A DNA stretch of 64,000 bases from Mycolicibacterium flavescens. Its GTDB lineage: Bacteria; Actinomycetota; Actinomycetes; Mycobacteriales; Mycobacteriaceae. Below, in pieces: positions 31,263 through 40,152 of this stretch. Location of the stretch: the NCBI GenBank assembly GCA_900637135.1, contig LR134353.1, positions 1,736,001 to 1,800,000 of the forward strand. Direction: 5' to 3'. Position numbers and translations under genes: made by a program. The first letter of the stretch is position 1, and every line of letters begins with the position of its first letter. The notes under the pieces are model-generated. The model saw nothing but the letters and a program-made list of their open reading frames with translations. It searched no databases and was not told the origin of the DNA.

Positions 31263-32708
31263 ATGCCTCGCTTCGTCGACCGCGTCGTGATCCACGCGCG
31301 AGCCGGCAACGGCGGCAACGGCTGCGCCTCGGTCCACCGCGAGAAGTTCAAACCGCTCGGCGGTCCCGACGGCGGCAACGGCGGTCGCGGGGGCAGCGTG
31401 ATCCTGGTCGTCGACCCCCAAGTGCGCACGCTGCTCGACTTCCACTTCCATCCGCACGTCGTCGCACCGTCCGGCAAGCAGGGCGCAGGCGGCAACCGGG
31501 ACGGGGCCGCGGGCGCCGACCTCGAGGTGAAGGTTCCTGACGGCACGGTGGTGCTCGACGAGGACGGCCGGCTGCTCGCCGACCTCGTGGGCGCCGGCAC
31601 CCGCTTCGAAGCGGCCGCCGGTGGCCGCGGCGGCCTGGGCAATGCCGCGCTGGCATCGCGCGCACGTAAGGCTCCCGGCTTCGCGCTGCTGGGGGAGAAG
31701 GGTCAGGTCCGCGACCTGACGCTGGAGCTCAAGACCGTCGCCGACGTCGGGCTCGTCGGCTTCCCCTCCGCAGGCAAGTCCTCCCTGGTGTCGGTGATCT
31801 CGGCGGCCAAACCGAAGATCGCCGACTATCCGTTCACGACGCTGGCGCCCAACCTCGGCGTGGTGTCCGCAGGCGGCAACACCTTCACCGTCGCCGACGT
31901 GCCCGGTCTCATCCCCGGCGCCTCGCAGGGGCGCGGGCTGGGACTGGACTTCCTGCGGCACATCGAACGTTGCGCGGTGCTGGTGCATGTGGTCGACTGC
32001 GCGACGATGGAGCCTGGCCGCGACCCGGTCTCCGATATCGACGCGCTGGAGGCCGAGCTCGCCGCGTACACGCCGACACTGCAAGGCGATTCGACGCTGG
32101 GCGACCTCGCCGAGCGTCCGCGTGCGGTGGTGCTGAACAAGATTGACGTGCCCGATGCCCGCGAGCTGGCCGAATTCGTGCGCGAGGAGATCGTGCGCCG
32201 CTACGGCTGGCCGGTGTTCGAGGTGTCCACCGTGACCCGGGAAGGGTTGCGGCAGCTGACCTTCGCGTTGTGGGAGATGGTGTCGGCGTACCGCGAAGCG
32301 CAACCGCCGGTCGTGCCGCGCCGACCCGTCATCCGTCCCGTCCCCGTGGACGAGAGCGGTTTCACCGTCGAGCCGGATGGGCACGGCGGCTTCGTCGTGC
32401 ATGGTGTCCGGCCCGAACGGTGGGTCGCCCAAACCGATTTCGACAACGACGAGGCCGTCGGCTACCTCGGTGACCGGCTGGCCCGCCTGGGTGTCGAGGA
32501 TGAGCTGTTGAAGCTGGGCGCGCGACCCGGATGCGCGGTGACCATCGGTGAGGTCACCTTCGATTGGGAGCCGCAGACACCCGCCGGCGTCGACGTGCCG
32601 ATGTCGGGCCGCGGCACGGATCAGCGGCTCGAGCAGACCGATCGCGTCGGGGCCGCCGAGCGTAAGGCCGCGCGGCGGGAACGGCGGCGCCCCGGCGGCG
32701 AGTCATGA
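31263..32708 (+). CDS. obg: GTPase Obg/CgtA
   Basis: 481 residues, ATG 31263 after GGAAAGGAAG. The glycine-rich Obg fold is at the N-terminus ([24 protein letters not shown]). The G domain has G1 GFPSAGKS at residues 166-173, G2 [12 protein letters not shown]3 DVPGLIPGA, and G4 NKID. The C-terminal OCT domain is followed by a basic tail ([14 protein letters not shown]). It binds the 50S subunit and is needed for ribosome assembly and stress control. proB begins inside its stop codon. Confidence 0.97.
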   Translation: MPRFVDRVVIHARAGNGGNGCASVHREKFKPLGGPDGGNGGRGGSVILVVDPQVRTLLDFHFHPHVVAPSGKQGAGGNRDGAAGADLEVKVPDGTVVLDEDGRLLADLVGAGTRFEAAAGGRGGLGNAALASRARKAPGFALLGEKGQVRDLTLELKTVADVGLVGFPSAGKSSLVSVISAAKPKIADYPFTTLAPNLGVVSAGGNTFTVADVPGLIPGASQGRGLGLDFLRHIERCAVLVHVVDCATMEPGRDPVSDIDALEAELAAYTPTLQGDSTLGDLAERPRAVVLNKIDVPDARELAEFVREEIVRRYGWPVFEVSTVTREGLRQLTFALWEMVSAYREAQPPVVPRRPVIRPVPVDESGFTVEPDGHGGFVVHGVRPERWVAQTDFDNDEAVGYLGDRLARLGVEDELLKLGARPGCAVTIGEVTFDWEPQTPAGVDVPMSGRGTDQRLEQTDRVGAAERKAARRERRRPGGES

Positions 32709-33829
32709 CCGCCTCCGCGCGCCCCGACGAGTCGGCGCACCGGGCGGCGGTGCGCACCGCGCGCAGCGTCGTCGTCAAGATCGGCACCACCGCGCTGACC
32801 ACGCCGACCGGAGTGTTTGACGCCAGTAGGCTCGCGGTGCTGGTCGAGGCCATCGAGAACCGGATGCGGGCAGGCTCGGATGTGGTGATCGTGTCGTCGG
32901 GGGCCATCGCGGCGGGCATCGAACCGCTGCGGCTGTCGAGACGGCCCGCCGACCTGGCCACCAAACAGGCCGCCGCCAGCGTCGGCCAGGTGGCTCTGGT
33001 CAACGCGTGGAGCGCGGCCTTCGCGCGTTATGAGCGCACCGTCGGACAGGTCCTGCTGACCGCGCACGACATCTCGATGCGAGTCCAGCACACCAACGCC
33101 CAGCGCACGCTCGACCGTTTGCGAGCGCTGCACGCGGTGGCGATCGTCAACGAGAACGACACCGTGGCCACCAACGAGATCCGGTTCGGCGACAACGACC
33201 GACTCTCGGCGCTGGTCGCGCATCTGGTCGGCGCCGACGCGCTGATTCTGCTGTCCGACATCGACGGGCTCTACGATTCGGATCCGCGAAGGGGTAACGC
33301 GCGCTTCATCGCCGAAGTGGCGCAGCCGGAGGACCTCGACGGCGTGGTGGCCGGCAGAGGCAGCCAACTGGGCACCGGAGGGATGGCGTCGAAGCTGTCG
33401 TCGGCGTTACTGGCCGCCGACGCCGGGGTGCCGGTGTTGTTGGCCGCGGCCTCGGATGCGGCGACCGCGTTGTCCGACGCGTCCGTCGGAACGGTGTTCG
33501 CGCCGCGGCCCGAACGGATGTCGGCGCGCCGGTTCTGGGTGCGCTACGCCGCCGAGGCCGCGGGCGCGCTGACGCTCGACGACGGTGCGGTGCGCGCGGT
33601 GGTCACACAGCGGCGCTCGCTGCTGCCCGCCGGTATCACCGCGGTGTCGGGGCGCTTCTACGGCGGCGACGTCGTCGAGTTGCGGGCGCAGGACGGGACG
33701 ATGGTCGCGCGCGGCGTCGTCGCCTACGACCGCGGTGAGTTGGCCACGATGCTGGGCCGGTCGACGTCGGATCTGTCTCCGGAGCTGCGCCGGCCCGCCG
33801 TACACGCCGACGACCTGGTGGCCGTCTAA
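32705..33829 (+). CDS. proB: glutamate 5-kinase
   Basis: 374 residues, ATG 32705 overlapping obg (ATGA). The amino-acid-kinase domain runs from [13 protein letters not shown] (phosphate-binding Lys-Ile-Gly) through [26 protein letters not shown] and [14 protein letters not shown]. From about residue 275 a PUA domain follows, as in long-form ProB. It phosphorylates glutamate in the first step of proline synthesis. proA, the next enzyme, lies 8.5 kb away at 42375 instead of adjacent. Confidence 0.96.
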   Translation: MTASARPDESAHRAAVRTARSVVVKIGTTALTTPTGVFDASRLAVLVEAIENRMRAGSDVVIVSSGAIAAGIEPLRLSRRPADLATKQAAASVGQVALVNAWSAAFARYERTVGQVLLTAHDISMRVQHTNAQRTLDRLRALHAVAIVNENDTVATNEIRFGDNDRLSALVAHLVGADALILLSDIDGLYDSDPRRGNARFIAEVAQPEDLDGVVAGRGSQLGTGGMASKLSSALLAADAGVPVLLAAASDAATALSDASVGTVFAPRPERMSARRFWVRYAAEAAGALTLDDGAVRAVVTQRRSLLPAGITAVSGRFYGGDVVELRAQDGTMVARGVVAYDRGELATMLGRSTSDLSPELRRPAVHADDLVAV

Positions 33830-33838
33830 GCCGGTGCG

Positions 33839-34510
33839 CTAGTGATCGCCCAGCGATCGGATGCGCGCCGAGATTCCCTCGAGCATCGCCTTGATCTGGT
33901 CGGCGCGCTCGTCGGCGCTTTCCATCACGTCGTCGTCGGCCGGTTGCACCGTCACGCCGTTGGCCTTCGCGGTCGCCTCGAAGCATTCGCGGACCACCGG
34001 ATCTGCGAGGATCACCGCCGCCAGCATTCCCGGTGTGAGCTCGCGGGTGCGCAACAGGCCGTCGTAGCGCACCTCCGCCGGGATCCGGATCTCCAGCGCT
34101 CCGCCTTCGAGTTGCTGCTTGGCCGCGGCCAGCAGAAGCGTCAGCGCAGCGCGCGAGACCACTCCGAGCACCTTGTGCCGGAACGGAAACCACGGCAGCG
34201 GCAGCTTATCGATCTGCTTGTCCACTCCGCCGGTGAACAGGTACTCGATCAGGCTGCGGGTGCGGACCTCTTCGACCTCCGCCCATTCCACGGTGTCCCC
34301 GTCGAATTCGACCGCGTCCTCGCTGATGGCCACGCCGCCGAAGTGGTTGAGCTTGCGCACCAGCCGCCGGAGTTTGTCGGGTGTGAGCGAGTGCTCGGCG
34401 ATCACGTCGCCGATGCCCAGTGCCCATCGGCCGGTGACCGGCCCGGGATCAGGGCGATGCCGGTCGATCAGCTCACGGAGCCACGAGGCGTCCTCGGAGG
34501 TCTGGGTCAC
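33839..34510 (-). CDS. hypothetical protein coupled to a sirtuin gene
   Basis: 223 residues from GTG 34510, whose first bases overlap the sir2 stop (GTGA); longer frames upstream run antisense to sir2 coding and are ignored. I do not recognise the family. The sequence is soluble and helix-rich: LRRLVRKLNHFGGVAISEDAVEFDGD, then SLIEYLFTGGVDKQIDKLPLPWFPFRHKVL, which may be a membrane-proximal or hydrophobic surface patch, and an acidic C-terminus. No catalytic motif stands out. Translational coupling to the deacylase suggests a shared task, for instance as partner or substrate. It faces proB tail-to-tail, 9 bases apart. Confidence 0.65.
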   Translation of the reverse strand: MTQTSEDASWLRELIDRHRPDPGPVTGRWALGIGDVIAEHSLTPDKLRRLVRKLNHFGGVAISEDAVEFDGDTVEWAEVEEVRTRSLIEYLFTGGVDKQIDKLPLPWFPFRHKVLGVVSRAALTLLLAAAKQQLEGGALEIRIPAEVRYDGLLRTRELTPGMLAAVILADPVVRECFEATAKANGVTVQPADDDVMESADERADQIKAMLEGISARIRSLGDH

Positions 34511-35358
34511 GCCGTCATTCCCGTCGACGTCGCGAAGGCGGGCAGCTCGTCGGCCAACAACGCCAGCATGGGCGAGCACCCGTTGTCGATCTTGACCGTC
34601 GCCAGCGCATCGCCGCGGGTGGGTCCGCGGTTGATGATCGCGATCGGCATACCCGCCGCCGCGGCGTGGCGCACGAACCGGTAACCCGAGTACACCGTCA
34701 GCGACGACCCCGCGACCAGTAGGACATCGGACGCATCGACCATCGAATAGGCTTGAGCCACCCGCTCTTTCGGGACGCTCTCGCCGAAGTAGACGATGTC
34801 GGGTTTGAGCATCCCGCCGCAATGCGGGCAGTCGACGACGCAGAACGACGTGGTGTCGCCGACGACGGCATCGGCGTCCGGGGCGACCGCGATGCCGCCC
34901 ACCGACTCGGCGACCCGCTGGGCGAAGCCCGGATTGGCCGCCTCCAGCAGATCGGCCAGGGCGGCGCGGCTCATCGTGTGCGCACAGTCGAGGCAGATCA
35001 CCTGCGCGTAGGTGCCGTGGAGGTTGACGACGTTGTGGCTGCCCGCCTTGCTGTGCAGCAGGTCGACGTTCTGGGTGATCAGCGCCGACACCGCACCCGC
35101 GGCCTCGAGCGCGGCGAGGGCCCGATGGCCGGCGTTGGGCAGCGTGGCATCCATGTGACGCCACCCGAGGTGGTTGCGCGCCCAGTACCGCTGCCGGAAC
35201 ACGGGGTCGGAGGTGAACTTGCGGATCGTCATGGGGTTGCTCGGCGGCGAGTCCGGGCCACGGTAGTCGGGGATTCCCGAGTCGGTGGACATCCCCGCGC
35301 CGGTGAGCACCGCGATCCGCCGGTCGCGCAGCAGGGCGACGAGTTCGGGTGCGTCCAC
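34507..35358 (-). CDS. Sir2-family NAD-dependent protein deacylase
   Basis: 283 residues from GTG 35358, probably leaderless (TACCCT seven bases before). Sirtuin motifs are complete: LTGAGMSTDSGIPDYRGP (NAD pocket), ITQNVDLLHSKAGS, the catalytic His in NLHGTY, the structural zinc cysteines ICLDC and CPHC, and LLVAGSSLTVYSG plus IINRGPTR (NAD). The RYWARNHLGWRHMD segment resembles class II (SIRT4-like) sirtuins rather than class III SIRT5-like ones. It removes acyl groups from lysines, consuming NAD. The partner gene at 33839 overlaps by 4 bases. Confidence 0.9.
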   Translation of the reverse strand: MDAPELVALLRDRRIAVLTGAGMSTDSGIPDYRGPDSPPSNPMTIRKFTSDPVFRQRYWARNHLGWRHMDATLPNAGHRALAALEAAGAVSALITQNVDLLHSKAGSHNVVNLHGTYAQVICLDCAHTMSRAALADLLEAANPGFAQRVAESVGGIAVAPDADAVVGDTTSFCVVDCPHCGGMLKPDIVYFGESVPKERVAQAYSMVDASDVLLVAGSSLTVYSGYRFVRHAAAAGMPIAIINRGPTRGDALATVKIDNGCSPMLALLADELPAFATSTGMTA

Positions 35359-35365
35359 CTGGTCG

Positions 35366-35371
35366 AGGGTA
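35366..35371 (-). promoter_or_regulatory. -10 element of the sirtuin gene (leaderless)
   Basis: TACCCT on the minus strand ends seven bases before the GTG start. Confidence 0.5.
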
Positions 35372-35409
35372 GTCAGTTCGGCAGCGCTTCGGCCTCACCG
35401 CGTGCTAAC

Positions 35410-35446
35410 GGGTTGATTGCACGCAGCGGGTGCGTGCGATCAACCC
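35410..35446 (-). terminator. long palindrome after the lipoprotein gene
   Basis: A 16-bp stem (35410-35425 with 35431-35446) has a single T-G mismatch and a 5-base loop GCGGG. It lies 31 bases past the lipoprotein stop on the minus strand and upstream of the sirtuin promoter. It has no U-tract, so it may be a repeat element that also stops transcription. Confidence 0.6.
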
Positions 35447-35477
35447 CTTAGTGCAGTGCGATCGTGCCTGCCGTTGC

Positions 35478-35978
35478 TCATCGCTGGGTCGGGCAGGCTT
35501 CGACGGGGACGGGCATGGTCAGCTCGCCGAACTTCTGAAAACGGAAGGTCACGTCGACGTTGGAGGCGGGCCGAACGGTTTGGGTGATGCCGTCAAGGGT
35601 GACGGTGAGCGGCCGGCGCGGTTCGACTGGTTGACCGGTGGCAAGCGCGGTGCCCGCGTGGATCTCGATCGGAGGGCTCGGGTCGATGCGGGTGGTCTCG
35701 GCGGCCGTCGTCGTGATCGCCTCCAGCCGTTCGGTGTCCGCCGGTCGATTGTTGGTGATGGTGAACCGCAACTGTGCGGTGTCGCCGACCTGGATCTCGC
35801 ACGATCCGGGTAAGTAGCGCGGTACGACGAAAGCGTTCTCGACGGTGGTCTCCGGCGTCTGCGAACCGGACCCACGATTGCTGGATTCGCCAGTGGTGAA
35901 GCTGCCGCAGCCGGCCAGCAGGAACGTCACGAGCATGGCCGTCGTAAGGGGAGCGGGCTTGGACCGTTTGACTTTCAT
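35478..35978 (-). CDS. putative lipoprotein, function unknown
   Basis: 166 residues from ATG 35978 (GTG 35981 is possible). A basic start (KVKRSK), a hydrophobic stretch and the lipobox LLAGC with Cys24 predict a lipid anchor and exposure outside the membrane. The next 25 residues are Ser/Gly/Thr-rich linker. The rest is beta-rich (GDTAQLRFTITNNRP, PLTVTLDGITQTVRP, VDVTFRFQKFGE), like an Ig-type or binding-protein fold. Two further Cys (GSCEIQ and EACPTQ) could form a disulfide. No family recognised. A long palindrome follows. Confidence 0.75.
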   Translation of the reverse strand: MKVKRSKPAPLTTAMLVTFLLAGCGSFTTGESSNRGSGSQTPETTVENAFVVPRYLPGSCEIQVGDTAQLRFTITNNRPADTERLEAITTTAAETTRIDPSPPIEIHAGTALATGQPVEPRRPLTVTLDGITQTVRPASNVDVTFRFQKFGELTMPVPVEACPTQR

Positions 35979-36154
35979 CACCGAAGCGGGGCCTACCCGC
36001 TGCCCGCGGCGCCAAACGTCGACCGATACCCGGTTTGCGTCGGTGCCGCGGGCGTGCGGCGTGGTCGGGCTGGGTCAACACCGCCCGCGAGCCGACCGGC
36101 GTCAGGACCGACACATCGGCGCGCGGCTTCGAGCATGACCTCGCGTCCGACTGA

Positions 36155-36694
36155 TCACTGCAAACACTTTGCCGCTGGCGTGATTTCGGCGCTCATATTG
36201 CTTTTCATCATGGTCAGTGCCGCGTCGCTGAGCTCGGGGTCGATGTGGGCTACGGCGTCCGGTGGCACGACGACGGGGAAGTGCCGGACATAGGCGTCCA
36301 GCGCGGTGTAGAGGATGCATTGCTCGGTGACCTGGCCGGTGAGGATGACCCGCTCAGGTTTCAACTGCCCCAGCAGGTATGCCAGCGCCGTGGCGTAGAA
36401 GGCGCTGTGACGCACCTTCGTCATCAGGCGGCAGCCCTTCTGCGGGACGATCGGCTCGACCAGGTCCGGGCGCTCACCCTGCAGCGCCGACTGCACGATG
36501 TCGCTGAACTCCGCGGTGAAATCGCCGTAGTTGTCGTTGACGTAGATGAGGTCGACATCGTCGCGGTCACGGGCCTCGGCCACGAGCGCCGCAAGGGGAT
36601 CGATGATCTCGGCGACGTGTGGGATCAGCTTCTCGGCGTCGGGATGGCGGTAGGTGTTCATCATGTCGATGACCAGCACTGCGGTGTCACTCAT
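36155..36694 (-). CDS. isochorismatase-family cysteine hydrolase
   Basis: 179 residues from ATG 36694; the frame extends further but MSDTAVLVIDMMN is the usual family start. The catalytic triad is Asp10 (LVIDMMN), Lys93 (TKVRHSAF) and Cys126 (TEQCILYTALDAY), with the cis-peptide region VTGQVT-like as LTGQVTEQ. The family cleaves amides or vinyl ethers; nicotinamidases belong here, and nadE lies divergently only 43 bases away, so an NAD-related role is tempting but unproven. TATGCA seven bases before the start is an imperfect -10. Confidence 0.85.
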   Translation of the reverse strand: MSDTAVLVIDMMNTYRHPDAEKLIPHVAEIIDPLAALVAEARDRDDVDLIYVNDNYGDFTAEFSDIVQSALQGERPDLVEPIVPQKGCRLMTKVRHSAFYATALAYLLGQLKPERVILTGQVTEQCILYTALDAYVRHFPVVVPPDAVAHIDPELSDAALTMMKSNMSAEITPAAKCLQ

Positions 36695-36737
36695 GGGGAC
36701 TTGCATACCCCGTTCCGTTTTCGGGCAACAATGAGGC

Positions 36738-38792
36738 ATGGATTTCTACTCGGCGTACCGGCACGGCTTCGTCCGCGTCGCAGCATGCACGCACCACACG
36801 ACGCTCGCCGATCCGCGGGCCAATGCCGAGTCGGTGCTGCGGATGGCGCGTGCCTGCCACGACGACAACGTCGCGCTCGCGGTCTTCCCGGAGCTGACGC
36901 TGTCGGGATATTCCATCGAGGACATCGTGATGCAGGACGCCCTGCTGGATGCGGTCGAGGACGCGGTGCTCGACATCGTCGTCGCCTCCGCCGACCTGAT
37001 GCCGGTCCTGGTGATCGGCGCTCCGCTGCGCTATCGGCACAGGATCTACAACACGGCCATCGTGATCCACCGCGGCCGCGTGCTCGGCGTGGCGCCCAAG
37101 TCCTACCTGCCGACGTATCGCGAGTTCTACGAGCGCAGGCAGATGGCCCCCGGCGACGACGTGCGCGGCGCAATCCGAATGGGCCGCGGAGGCGAGTGGG
37201 CCGACGTGCCGTTCGGGCCCGACTTGTTGTTCACCGCGACCGACGTCCCCGGTTTCGTGTTGCACGTCGAGATCTGCGAGGACATGTTCGTGCCGATCCC
37301 GCCGAGCGCGTCGGCGGCGCTGGCCGGCGCGACGGTGCTGGCGAACCTGTCCGGAAGCCCGATAACGATCGGACGCTCCGAAGACCGCTGCCTGCTGGCC
37401 CGCTCGGCGTCGGCGCGCTGCCTGGCCGCCTATGTGTACGCCGCGGCGGGAGAGGGCGAGTCGACGACCGACCTGGCCTGGGACGGGCAAACGATGATTT
37501 GGGAGAACGGCGAATGCCTCGCGCAGTCCGAGCGCTTCCCGAAGGGTGAACGCCGATCCGTCGCCGACGTCGATCTGGAGTTGCTGCGATCCGAACGCAT
37601 CCGGATGGGCACCTTCGACGACAACCGCAGGCACCACGCGGCATCGACGGACACCTACCGGCGGGTGGAGTTCCAGCTCGATCCGCCGACCGGCGACGTC
37701 GGGTTGCTCCGCCACATCGAGCGTTTCCCGTTCGTGCCGTCGGATCCCGAACGGCTGGAACAGGATTGCTATGAGGCCTACAGCATCCAGGTGGCCGGGC
37801 TCGAACAGCGCCTACGCGCGCTGGATTTCCCCAAGATCGTGCTCGGTGTGTCCGGAGGTCTGGACTCGACGCATGCTTTGATCGTCGCCGCCCGGGCGAT
37901 GGATCGCGAACAGCGCCCGCGCAGCGACATTTTGGCGTTCACCATGCCCGGGTTCGCGACCGGTGAGCGGACCAAGGGCAACGCCGAGCGGTTGGCCGAG
38001 GCGCTGGGGGTGACGTTCACCGAAATCGACATCAGCTCCACAGCGGAGTTGATGCTCACCAACATCGACCACCCGTTCGGCCGGGGGGAGAAGGTCTACG
38101 ACGTCACGTTCGAGAACGTGCAGGCCGGACTGCGCACCGATTACCTGTTCCGCCTGGCCAACCAGCGCGGAGGCATCGTGTTGGGCACCGGCGACCTGTC
38201 GGAGCTCGCGCTGGGGTGGTCGACGTACGGCGTGGGCGACCAGATGTCGCACTACAACGTCAACGGCGGTGTTCCGAAGACGTTGATCCAGCACCTGATT
38301 CGCTGGGTGATTTCGTCCAAGGAGTTCGACGACAAGGTCAACGAGGTGTTGCAGTCGGTTCTCGACACCGAGATCTCGCCCGAGCTGGTGCCCGCGGGGG
38401 AGGACGAGGAGATCCAGAGCAGCGAGTCCAAGGTCGGACCATATGTGCTGCAGGACTTTTCGCTGTTCCAGGTGCTGCGTTTCGGGTTCCGGCCCTCAAA
38501 GGTCGCGTTTCTGGCCTGGCACGCATGGAGCGATCCGCAGCGCGGCGAGTGGCCGACCGGATACCCCGAGTCGAAGCGGCCGTCGTACTCGCTCAAGGAG
38601 ATCCGGCACTGGCTGCAGGTGTTCGCCCAGCGCTACTACTCGTTCGCCCAGTTCAAGCGGTCGGCCGTGCCGAATGGACCCAAGGTGTCGCACGGCGGAT
38701 CGCTCTCGCCGCGGGGCGACTGGCGGGCACCTTCGGACATGTCCGCACGCACCTGGCTCGACGAGATCGAGCGCGAAATCCCTGAGGAGTGA
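36738..38792 (+). CDS. nadE: glutamine-dependent NAD+ synthetase
   Basis: 684 residues, ATG 36738. The N-terminal nitrilase-type glutaminase has Glu52 (FPELTLSGYS), Lys121 (PKSYLPTY) and Cys180 (EICEDMF). The C-terminal synthetase domain has the PP-loop SGGLDS at residues 372-377, and GTGDLSELALGWSTYG and HYNVNGGVPK for deamido-NAD binding. Ammonia travels through a tunnel between the domains in the octamer. It makes the last step of NAD synthesis and is essential in mycobacteria. No ribosome-binding site is obvious, and an AACAAT sits five bases before the start. Confidence 0.97.
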   Translation: MDFYSAYRHGFVRVAACTHHTTLADPRANAESVLRMARACHDDNVALAVFPELTLSGYSIEDIVMQDALLDAVEDAVLDIVVASADLMPVLVIGAPLRYRHRIYNTAIVIHRGRVLGVAPKSYLPTYREFYERRQMAPGDDVRGAIRMGRGGEWADVPFGPDLLFTATDVPGFVLHVEICEDMFVPIPPSASAALAGATVLANLSGSPITIGRSEDRCLLARSASARCLAAYVYAAAGEGESTTDLAWDGQTMIWENGECLAQSERFPKGERRSVADVDLELLRSERIRMGTFDDNRRHHAASTDTYRRVEFQLDPPTGDVGLLRHIERFPFVPSDPERLEQDCYEAYSIQVAGLEQRLRALDFPKIVLGVSGGLDSTHALIVAARAMDREQRPRSDILAFTMPGFATGERTKGNAERLAEALGVTFTEIDISSTAELMLTNIDHPFGRGEKVYDVTFENVQAGLRTDYLFRLANQRGGIVLGTGDLSELALGWSTYGVGDQMSHYNVNGGVPKTLIQHLIRWVISSKEFDDKVNEVLQSVLDTEISPELVPAGEDEEIQSSESKVGPYVLQDFSLFQVLRFGFRPSKVAFLAWHAWSDPQRGEWPTGYPESKRPSYSLKEIRHWLQVFAQRYYSFAQFKRSAVPNGPKVSHGGSLSPRGDWRAPSDMSARTWLDEIEREIPEE

Positions 38793-38806
38793 CTTCGGTT
38801 GGCGCC

Positions 38807-38872
38807 TCAGCTGCTCAGCGGCATCCAGCGCCTGCCCGCTTCCTGCTTGCTGTTCGTCTGATTGCGTGCCAT
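38807..38872 (-). CDS. 21-residue ORF with leaderless promoter, undescribed
   Basis: Too short for routine gene finding. ATG 38872 opens 21 codons ending TGA at 38807. TAGCGT (38884-38879) ends exactly six bases before the ATG, the same arrangement as for confirmed genes in this window. The peptide is polar and basic, beginning MARNQTNSKQE and ending RRWMPLSS; it has no membrane segment. It lies 45 bases after the methyltransferase gene on the same strand and 14 bases past the end of convergent nadE. Function unknown. It could be a true microprotein, or the start of a non-coding RNA. Confidence 0.5.
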   Translation of the reverse strand: MARNQTNSKQEAGRRWMPLSS

Positions 38873-38878
38873 GGCCCC

Positions 38879-38884
38879 ACGCTA
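38879..38884 (-). promoter_or_regulatory. -10 element before the 21-residue ORF
   Basis: TAGCGT on the minus strand, six bases before ATG 38872; identical in sequence and similar in spacing to the elements of the 20882 and rbsK genes. Confidence 0.45.
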
Positions 38885-38917
38885 ACGGCCGAAGACCCGC
38901 CCGGTCGGCCACCCCCG

Positions 38918-39520
38918 CTACCGGTGTCCCACGCCGGGAAGGAATCGACCGACGGTTGCGAGGTAGTCGCGGTAGTCGTCGCCGTGCACGGTGAGCAGGT
39001 ACGGTTCTTCGACGACACGGACCTGTGTCTGGATCGTCGCGATCAGCAGTACGAACCCGATCACCGCGACGGGATTCGGTGTGATCAGGGCGATTCCGAA
39101 GCCGAAGACCATCATCGCGGTGAAGATCGGATTGCGCACCCATCCGAACACGCCGCGACGCACCAACGTCGTCTTCTCACTGGCGTCGACCCCGATGCGC
39201 CACGAGTCGCCCATGTCGACCTGCGCGTAGAGCGTTGCGGCGATGCCCGCCACCGCGATCGCGATGCCGGCGATGTTCACCCACGTCCGATCCAGCGGCG
39301 CCAGCGGAGCGACGACGTCGGCCAGTTGCAGGATCGGCGCGAACACCGCGGCACCCATCGAAACGACGAACCCCACGCCGGCGAACCATTCGAGCGACAA
39401 CGGCCGGCCGCTGATACCACGAAAACCGGTCGACCCGGTGCGGCGTTTCTGTTGCCAACTGCGCCAACCGAACCCGAGCAAGGCGAACACCACGAACAGC
39501 GCGATGGCGACGATCGGCAT
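38918..39520 (-). CDS. isoprenylcysteine carboxyl methyltransferase-like (ICMT/PEMT) membrane protein
   Basis: 200 residues, ATG 39520 with GAAAGGGG eight bases upstream. Five hydrophobic segments are visible (residues 2-18, 47-66, 80-100, 128-150 and 155-166). The C-terminal third has the SAM-binding features of the ICMT/phospholipid-methyltransferase group: VRNPIFTAMMVFGFG and the end EEPYLLTVHGDDYRDYLATVGRFLP ('E...L...G..Y..Y...v.r..P'). It probably methylates a lipid or isoprenoid carboxyl at the membrane. The substrate is unknown. It lies 20 bases after the CDF exporter gene and may be in that operon. Confidence 0.8.
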   Translation of the reverse strand: MPIVAIALFVVFALLGFGWRSWQQKRRTGSTGFRGISGRPLSLEWFAGVGFVVSMGAAVFAPILQLADVVAPLAPLDRTWVNIAGIAIAVAGIAATLYAQVDMGDSWRIGVDASEKTTLVRRGVFGWVRNPIFTAMMVFGFGIALITPNPVAVIGFVLLIATIQTQVRVVEEPYLLTVHGDDYRDYLATVGRFLPGVGHR

Positions 39521-39540
39521 GCTCACCCCTTTCTCGACGC

Positions 39541-40152
39541 TCACCCGCAGCACGGGTCCCCGCGCCACGCCTCGACCCCTTCGCGGACCGCGATCACCGC
39601 GACCCCGAGCGCGGCGACGGGGTCGGCCCACGACCAGCCGAACAAGCCGTTGAGAACCAGGCCCGCCAACACGATCGCCGACAGGTAGGCGCACAGCAGG
39701 GTCTGTTTGGAATCGGCGACCGCCGACGTCGACCCGAATTCGCGACCGGCCCGTCGCTGCGCCAACGACAGCACCGGCATGATCACCAGGCTCAGTGCGG
39801 CCAGCACGATGCCGATTACGGAGGGTGCGGCCTCACCTCGGCCGGTCAGCGTCAGCACCGCGTCGGCGGCGACGTACGCGGCGAGTGCGAAGAACGAGAA
39901 CGCGATGAATCGCAGCGCAGTCTTCTCCCGCGTTTCGGGATCGGGTGCAGAGAACTGCCATGCGACGGCCGCTGCGGAGGAGACCTCGACGACCGAATCC
40001 AGGCCGAACCCGACCAGGGCCGACGACGACACCCGTGCGCCCTCGGCCAGCGCGATGATCGCCTCGATGACGTTGTAGGTGATCGTGGCCGCCACCAACC
40101 AGCGGATCCGGCGCGCCAGGACCGTACGCCGGGTTTCGCTCGGTGTGGCCAT
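39541..40152 (-). CDS. cation diffusion facilitator-like metal exporter
   Basis: 203 residues, ATG 40152; its A is shared with the stop of the regulator gene (TGATG). About six membrane segments are visible. The usual CDF metal sites are modified: VGFGLDSVVEV keeps the Asp of TM2, and the TM5 site reads ADSKQTLLCAYLS, with a Cys where zinc transporters have His/Asp. The C-terminus ends CCG. Soft-metal specificity (cadmium or lead) would fit the Cys and the CmtR-type regulator. It lacks the long cytoplasmic C-terminal domain of larger CDF proteins. Confidence 0.85.
   Translation of the reverse strand: MATPSETRRTVLARRIRWLVAATITYNVIEAIIALAEGARVSSSALVGFGLDSVVEVSSAAAVAWQFSAPDPETREKTALRFIAFSFFALAAYVAADAVLTLTGRGEAAPSVIGIVLAALSLVIMPVLSLAQRRAGREFGSTSAVADSKQTLLCAYLSAIVLAGLVLNGLFGWSWADPVAALGVAVIAVREGVEAWRGDPCCG

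Noticed and set aside
33839..35398. A 519-codon minus-strand frame covering the sirtuin region
   Set aside because: Only the part from GTG 34510 reads like a protein; the rest overlaps the intact sirtuin gene in another frame.
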